From Kiritimatiellia bacterium (GTDB taxonomy: Bacteria; Verrucomicrobiota; Kiritimatiellia; RFP12; DVOR01), in the NCBI GenBank assembly GCA_017548245.1, contig JAFYMU010000178.1, positions 1 to 19,055 of the forward strand: a DNA stretch of 19,055 nt, in the 5' to 3' direction. Position 1 is the stretch's first letter. Each line of letters starts with the position of its first letter. Shown here piece by piece: positions 14,553-19,055 of this stretch. Position numbers and translations under genes: made by a program. The notes beneath the pieces were generated by a model. That model ran no database searches. It was not told where the DNA came from and was given only the letters and a program-made list of their open reading frames with translations.

Positions 14553-15548
14553 ATGCCGATTCGTTTGAGTCGCTTTGAAATGCCCACCCGTATCGTTCGC
14601 GATGACGCCACGGCTACCGAAACGTATGCACGTTATACCGTTGAACCGTTTGAAATCGGTTATGGTCGTACCATTGGTAACTCGTTGCGCCGCGTGCTCC
14701 TTTCCTCGATCGAGGGGTTTGCAATTAAGGCCATCAAGATTGACGGTGCTGCTCACGAGTTCTGCTCGTTGCCCGGCATCTCCGAAGATGTGACCGACAT
14801 TGTGCTGAATCTCAAGAAGGTGTTGCTCAAGAGCTTCACCCGTGATACGCGTTGGATTTCCTTGAACAAGAAGGGTCCGTGCGTGATTACGGCCGCTGAT
14901 TTCACCGCTGATAACTCGATCGAGGTGTTGAATCCCGATCAGGTGATTGCAACGTTGGATACGGACGGCGTTTTGAAGATGGAAGCGTTGGTCGGCGTTG
15001 GCCGTGGATTCTGCCTTGCAGAAGGTAATAAAGATCCCTCTTTTGATATCGGGGTGATTCCGATTGACTCCGCCTTCTCGCCCGTGACTCGCGTGAACTA
15101 CGATGTGGTGAATACCCGCGTCGGTCAGCGTACGGACTACGAAAAGCTCGTTTTGGATGTTTGGACTGACGGTCGCGTCTCTCCGGACGAGGCGATTAAG
15201 ACGAGTGCCGCACTCTTGTGCCAGCACCTCAGCGTCTTTATCACCGAAGATGACTCGATTGAGTTTGAAACGCCTTCCAAGTCGGATAGCTCCGAACAGG
15301 AAGAGCTCCGTCGCAAGCTCAACATGAGCGTCAACGAAATCGAACTTTCCGTGCGTTCTGCAAACTGCCTCAACAGCGCGAATATCAAGACGGTTGGCGA
15401 ATTGGTCATGAAGGACGAAGCTGCAATGCTCAAGTATCGCAACTTCGGCAAGAAGTCCCTCACCGAGATTAAGGAAAAACTCCAGGAAATGGGGCTTTGC
15501 CTCGGATACAAGTTTGATCCGAACCTCCTCGATAAGATTAACGATTGA
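14553..15548 (+). CDS. rpoA: DNA-directed RNA polymerase subunit alpha
   Basis: 331 residues with ATG at 14553, AAAGGA about 9 bases before it. The frame is open further upstream, but that part lies in the hairpin and is not family sequence. Alpha dimerises to start RNA polymerase assembly. The N-terminal domain covers about 1-233 with EPFEIGYGRTIGNSLRRVLL (31-50). A short linker follows, then the C-terminal domain at about 256-320 with ELSVRSANCL, in which Arg268 matches the DNA-contacting E. coli Arg265, and NFGKKSLTEIKEKL. Both halves are intact. Confidence 0.98.
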   Translation: MPIRLSRFEMPTRIVRDDATATETYARYTVEPFEIGYGRTIGNSLRRVLLSSIEGFAIKAIKIDGAAHEFCSLPGISEDVTDIVLNLKKVLLKSFTRDTRWISLNKKGPCVITAADFTADNSIEVLNPDQVIATLDTDGVLKMEALVGVGRGFCLAEGNKDPSFDIGVIPIDSAFSPVTRVNYDVVNTRVGQRTDYEKLVLDVWTDGRVSPDEAIKTSAALLCQHLSVFITEDDSIEFETPSKSDSSEQEELRRKLNMSVNEIELSVRSANCLNSANIKTVGELVMKDEAAMLKYRNFGKKSLTEIKEKLQEMGLCLGYKFDPNLLDKIND

Positions 15549-15575
15549 ACCGTGCTTCACTAAGGAACACTTACC

Positions 15576-15977
15576 ATGCGTCATAAACGCCTTAACAAAA
15601 AATTTGGTCGTAGTCCTGAACACCGCGAGCAGTTGATTCGTATGCTCTGCGCTGCATTGGTGATCAATGACAAGATCACGACCACCCTCAAGAAGGCCAA
15701 GCAGGCTCGTAAGGATGCTGAAAAGCTCGTGACTCTTGCTCGCAAGGGTACGCTCGCTGCTCGTCGTCTCGTGGCCGCTCGTTTGCGCAGCCCTGAAGCA
15801 ACCAAGCGTCTCTTCGACGTTGTGGTGCCTGCTCTCGAAGGCCGCAATGGTGGCTACACCCGCATCACCAAGATTGGTGCTCGTCGCGGTGACGCTGCAG
15901 AAATGTGCGTTCTTGAGTTCGTCTCTGCAGCTCCTGCTGTGGAAGCAGCTCCTGCAACCGCAGAAGCCGCTGAATAA
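15576..15977 (+). CDS. rplQ: 50S ribosomal protein L17
   Basis: 133 residues. L17 lies near the tunnel exit. It starts MRHKRLNKKFGRSPEHREQL and shows LVINDKITTTLKKAKQARK and GGYTRITKIGARRGDAAEM. The last 20 or so residues are an alanine/proline-rich acidic tail not found in E. coli. AAGGAA lies shortly before the ATG. It is the last gene of the cluster, followed at once by a strong terminator. Confidence 0.98.
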   Translation: MRHKRLNKKFGRSPEHREQLIRMLCAALVINDKITTTLKKAKQARKDAEKLVTLARKGTLAARRLVAARLRSPEATKRLFDVVVPALEGRNGGYTRITKIGARRGDAAEMCVLEFVSAAPAVEAAPATAEAAE

Positions 15978-15996
15978 GTTTTCGGACTTATCATGC

Positions 15997-16036
15997 AAAA
16001 TGGCATCTCACTTGTGAGGTGCCATTTTTTATTTTG
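15997..16036 (+). terminator. Rho-independent terminator of the ribosomal cluster
   Basis: AAAATGGCATCTCAC (15997-16011) pairs with GTGAGGTGCCATTTT (16014-16028), with one G-U pair. The innermost pairs open to give a small loop. TTTTTTATTTTGT follows. It begins 20 bases after the rplQ stop and is the best terminator in the window. Confidence 0.9.
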
Positions 16037-16580
16037 TAATGGGGGAGGGAAGGTCTTGCTTCATTTGAGTGGTCCAATGATTTTGCTTCTTCGTTGCTAT
16101 TAGGGTGTTTTGAGACTGCCTCTATTGTGGTGAAGTTTAAGGCATGTTCGGGTGTAGAATTGATGATGTTGAATGTGGCGCGATGAGGGGAGTCCGAAGC
16201 GTTTTAAGATTAGGCACGATGAGAGCTCGGAATGCGTGTGGTGTTTGGATGGTACAATTGTGTGGCGAGTTTTGACGTTTGGGGTATGCAGAGGCGCGCC
16301 GATCTTGTCAGCGAAATGAATCAGTTGATGTCGGCGAATACGGTTGTTTGAACGTACTTAATTACGGATTCTTTTTCGGGTTTAGCAACGCGTATGGAAC
16401 CCTTTTCTAGGAAAATGGTGGCGGGCAATTGCGACAAAATTTAGGGTTGGAACGCAGAATTATTGTTTTGAGGCAAAAATAAGTTGCATTTGAGATTGTT
16501 TTTTTAGGCTTTTCTATTGTTTTCTCTTTTCTTATTCCTTTTTTTCCTTTATACTATTTGTAGATGTGAGAGGTGGATAG
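16037..16580 (+). other. Non-coding stretch with a probable pseudopilin promoter
   Basis: About 540 bases lacking a convincing gene on either strand. The longest forward frame I traced is 39 codons (16232-16351) with no ribosome binding site. A pyrimidine-rich tract runs from about 16499 to 16550. TATACT at 16550-16555 could be a -10 box for the gene at 16581, but the matching -35 region is poor. GAGGTGG at 16570-16576 is a good ribosome binding site for the ATG at 16581. The stretch looks AT-richer than the ribosomal genes. Confidence 0.5.
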
Positions 16581-17735
16581 ATGAAGTATTCAACTTTTAA
16601 CAAGGGCTTTACGATGATAGAGCTCTTGGTTGTTATCGTAATTCTGGGTATTTTGGTGGGTACGATGGTGCCCGCGGTTGGACGTTTTCTCTCTGTTGGC
16701 GATGACGCAGTGAGTCGCAACAATTTGATGCGTTTGGGCCGTGCGGTGATGACCTATCGTTCGGAAAATAAAAATTGCTATCCTGCTGCAGGTGGCTATT
16801 TCTCTAGTTTTTGGCGTGAAAATGAGAGTGGGCAACGCGAACGTCGTTATGGACGTGCGCGCGGTTGGGTTTATTTTGAGCATAGTTGTCCTCGTTCAAA
16901 GGGTGATGATGCCGCAGGCGATTCGCTTGGTGACGGCAACCATGATATTGATGGTTGCGGCGTTATGGATGCGAACGGTGACGTGACCGGAACGCAGGTG
17001 AACGAACAGGGTTGCTGTACGTGCTTTGATTCAAAGAATGATGAGGGCGGGATGTCGCCCAAGCCTGCGAGTTGGTATGGCACGCCTGAAGGGCAGTGGT
17101 CGCAAGCGCAGGTCGCATTGATGAATGGCGCCCTCTACGAATTTATTGATGGCGACATGAAGGTCTTTACGAATCCTGCTTTCAATGATCTCGCAAGCTC
17201 CAAGTTGCGTGTGCCGAAGCATCAGATTTGTCGTGCCTATGCAATGAATGTGATTACGGGTACGGATAAGAATTTGTATGATACGAGTCGTGACCACTAT
17301 GGTACAGGCGGTGGCACTGCGGGTGGCGGTGGTACGAGCGCATGCCTCTCTTGCGGATCGAACCATGACCATGCCGCGATTCGCTTGGGGCGTTCGGACT
17401 TGATGGTTTACATTGATTCGCAGAAGCGCGAAGAAGCACTCCCCTCCAAGACCGCTTTGATTGTTGAATTGGATTTGGAAAATGAGAGCGTGAAGTCGTC
17501 AAATGACCTCGCAGGTGACCAGGTTTGGGACTGGGACAAGGGCGATGAGTGCATGGGCTTCAACCACGAAGATAACGGTTTGTACTATGCTCATGTCTGT
17601 TTCGCAGATGGACACGTTGAAGCGATTCGCGATCCCTCCAAGGATTCGCTGAGTCCGAATACGACGCAAAGGCAGAAACTTTCAAAATGGTATGGTTCTG
17701 GCGGCTTGTCCAGTGACGGTGAAAAATTGGATTAA
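16581..17735 (+). CDS. Type II secretion / type IV pilin-like pseudopilin, Cys- and Asp-rich
   Basis: 384 residues. The N-terminus has a prepilin site: MKYSTFNKG then FTMIELLVVIVILGILVG, so cleavage after Gly9 leaves Phe1 and Glu5 in the mature protein. A hydrophobic helix follows at about 12-35. The C-terminal FADGHVEAI (341-349) is the core seen in H-X9-DG pseudopilins common in Planctomycetota, Verrucomicrobiota and Lentisphaerota. Between them lies an unusual head with 11 cysteines (66, 103, 126, 145, 146, 148, 217, 255, 258, 324, 340), an Asp/Gly-rich calcium-loop-like stretch (NHDIDG at 120-125, DANGD at 130-134), a glycine run (243-251) and a CLSCGSNHDH motif (255-264). It may assemble in, or be exported by, a pseudopilus machine. 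Function unknown. The next gene starts two bases after its stop. Confidence 0.9.
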   Translation: MKYSTFNKGFTMIELLVVIVILGILVGTMVPAVGRFLSVGDDAVSRNNLMRLGRAVMTYRSENKNCYPAAGGYFSSFWRENESGQRERRYGRARGWVYFEHSCPRSKGDDAAGDSLGDGNHDIDGCGVMDANGDVTGTQVNEQGCCTCFDSKNDEGGMSPKPASWYGTPEGQWSQAQVALMNGALYEFIDGDMKVFTNPAFNDLASSKLRVPKHQICRAYAMNVITGTDKNLYDTSRDHYGTGGGTAGGGGTSACLSCGSNHDHAAIRLGRSDLMVYIDSQKREEALPSKTALIVELDLENESVKSSNDLAGDQVWDWDKGDECMGFNHEDNGLYYAHVCFADGHVEAIRDPSKDSLSPNTTQRQKLSKWYGSGGLSSDGEKLD

Positions 17736-17737
17736 CC

Positions 17738-19055
17738 ATGAAGATGCAATTTAAATTCGGAGCGATTCTCCTTCTCTCGGCGAGCCTGTTTTACGGGTTC
17801 GCCGCGCGAGCACAAGGTTTGATGCAAACGGAACGCGTTTCGTATGCGCTCACGTTGATTGATGCCGGTGCTGATGGTAATGGCAATACGAAGACGGGTG
17901 GGCCCGTTGTTGCGGACACAGAAAATGTTCGCATTAAGGTGACGGTTTCAGTGCCACGTACGACGGGGTCGAGTTACTATAGCGCGATTCCAACTTATGC
18001 TTCGCCTGCACGTTTGATGTTCCGTAAGCACCGTGGCCCGAGCACGGCGTTTGATGGTACGATTCCCTTGACACGTGACGCGCCGTATACCAACGCTTCA
18101 GCAACGGCCTCTGCAACGGATAAGTACTATCCGATGCCGCAGTCGGATGCGGATGGTTACTCCATTACGGATGTGACGAAGTTAAACTTCACGGCAGTTC
18201 AGTCAAATGCTTCTAAGAACCTTGATGGCGTTGACTACAATGACTACATCGGTTTAGGCCAAGCGCATGACTTGGGGCGTTGGGAAGCAACGTATCTCTC
18301 TGAATCGTTTAACGTGGCCGAGGTGTTGGCTGCAGGGGATGATGCAGATGCGAATATCTTGATGGTGCGCTCGTTATTGCGTGGTGAAGCGACTTATGAA
18401 TGGTTTGCCGCTTCGCGTCGTGGTTTGGGTTCGGTGGCGCGTATTTCGGATATTCAGGATGTGGGTCGTAATATGACCTTCCGTGACCTCCGTCTTTGGA
18501 CGCCACAGGGCAACGAATCGATTAATATCGACGAAGCCTCTCAATTGACGCTTGGTAAGTATGAAAATTGGGTTTCTGCAGCAATGCCAGATGGGTGGGC
18601 GGTTGTCAAGGGTACAATCGGTTCGAACTATACTGGTATTGATGGTGCGCAGCTTTTGAATGACATTGCTACGCAGGAAGATTTGTCGGATGCGCCACAA
18701 GTCATTTCGCCCGTTTATCCTGATGGCGTTTCGAAGATTACGTTCAGTGCGTGCACGACTGCTGAGGACACGGATACCGCATCGACCTTGTTGGTGCAGT
18801 ATTCAACCTATCATGGTGACTGGAAGACGCTCCAGGAACTAACGCTTGTAGCAGGTCTTCAGACCTTCACGATTTCGTTTGGTGATGTGTTGCCGGAAGG
18901 CGCTGATGCACGTTTCCGTTTGGTGCGTAATGCAAAGAATCTTACGGGCGGGTCGGCCAATGTGCACACCTACGTCATTCGCAACCTGTTGGTGCGTTCG
19001 GCAACGCCCAAGGCCACGTTTAGCACCTTGTCGATTAAGTTGGCGGATGATGCAA
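17738..19055 (+). CDS. Large secreted protein of unknown function, N-terminal 439 residues (3' end outside window)
   Basis: The frame from ATG 17738 is open to the end of the window without a stop. A Sec signal peptide is clear: charged start (K2, K6), hydrophobic core at 8-22, and cleavage after Ala25 in A-R-A|Q. The mature part is rich in Thr, Asp, Ser and Ala, with alternating hydrophobic strands that suggest beta-sandwich domains. One likely domain spans about 325-430 (ITFSACTTAEDTD, LLVQYSTYHGDWKTL, FRLVRNAKNL, YVIRNLLVRSATP). There is only one cysteine in 439 residues, in contrast to its 11-cysteine neighbour. I do not recognise the family. It follows the pseudopilin by two bases, with no strong Shine-Dalgarno, so translation is probably coupled and the two products may work together at the cell surface. 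Confidence 0.85.
   Translation, partial: MKMQFKFGAILLLSASLFYGFAARAQGLMQTERVSYALTLIDAGADGNGNTKTGGPVVADTENVRIKVTVSVPRTTGSSYYSAIPTYASPARLMFRKHRGPSTAFDGTIPLTRDAPYTNASATASATDKYYPMPQSDADGYSITDVTKLNFTAVQSNASKNLDGVDYNDYIGLGQAHDLGRWEATYLSESFNVAEVLAAGDDADANILMVRSLLRGEATYEWFAASRRGLGSVARISDIQDVGRNMTFRDLRLWTPQGNESINIDEASQLTLGKYENWVSAAMPDGWAVVKGTIGSNYTGIDGAQLLNDIATQEDLSDAPQVISPVYPDGVSKITFSACTTAEDTDTASTLLVQYSTYHGDWKTLQELTLVAGLQTFTISFGDVLPEGADARFRLVRNAKNLTGGSANVHTYVIRNLLVRSATPKATFSTLSIKLADDA

Noticed and set aside
14478..15998. 506-codon open frame on the minus strand opposite rpoA and rplQ
   Set aside because: Shadow of rpoA and rplQ. It would also read through two hairpins. No recognisable domain.
16232..16351. 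39-codon forward frame in the gap after rplQ
   Set aside because: No ribosome binding site, no recognisable sequence, and length within chance expectation.

Overview
The window is a long, almost uninterrupted plus-strand cluster of core translation genes. It starts inside an EF-G gene and runs through the fused S10, spc and alpha ribosomal-protein operons to rplQ. After a strong terminator and about 540 bases without a convincing gene come a pseudopilin gene and the start of a large secreted protein that runs off the window. Every supported gene is on the + strand. I see no tRNA, rRNA, insertion sequence or CRISPR array.

Organism: clearly bacterial, with strong Shine-Dalgarno sites (AGGAG/AAGGAGG) and sigma70-like promoters. 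The H-X9-DG-like pseudopilin next to a large secreted protein of no recognised family, the absence of rpmD (L30), zinc-type S14 and L36, and an L2 with HPMGGGEGR point toward the PVC/FCB side of the tree. My best guess is Kiritimatiellota, Lentisphaerota or Verrucomicrobiota. This is inference, not proof.

Layout: 1-984 C-terminal part of an EF-G with an unusual domain IV. 992-6309 S10 operon plus L14 (rpsJ, rplC, rplD, rplW, rplB, rpsS, rplV, rpsC, rplP, rpmC, rpsQ, rplN), tightly packed with TAATG and ATGA overlaps. 6310-6427 a 118-base gap holding a bulged stem-loop. 6428-9823 the rest of the spc genes (rplX, rplE, rpsZ, rpsH, rplF, rplR, rpsE, rplO), with a GC-rich hairpin where rpmD would usually sit. 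9824-9921 a terminator-like hairpin. 9922-12790 secY, adk and map, with a promoter-like site directly upstream of map. 12809-15977 alpha operon from its own promoter (rpmJ, rpsM, rpsK, rpsD, rpoA, rplQ), with a 14-bp hairpin between rpsD and rpoA. 15997-16036 terminator. 16037-16580 no convincing gene. 16581-17735 Cys- and Asp-rich pseudopilin. 17738 to the end, secreted protein of unknown function.

How the genes work together: the cluster supplies ribosome parts, the SecY translocon channel, adenylate kinase, methionine aminopeptidase and the RNA polymerase alpha subunit. Non-coding hairpins at L14/L24, S5/L15, L15/SecY and S4/RpoA lie at sub-operon boundaries and probably tune the ratios of products. 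The points most worth checking are the EF-G that lacks the usual domain IV tip motif, the pseudopilin/secreted-protein pair, and these intercistronic RNA structures.
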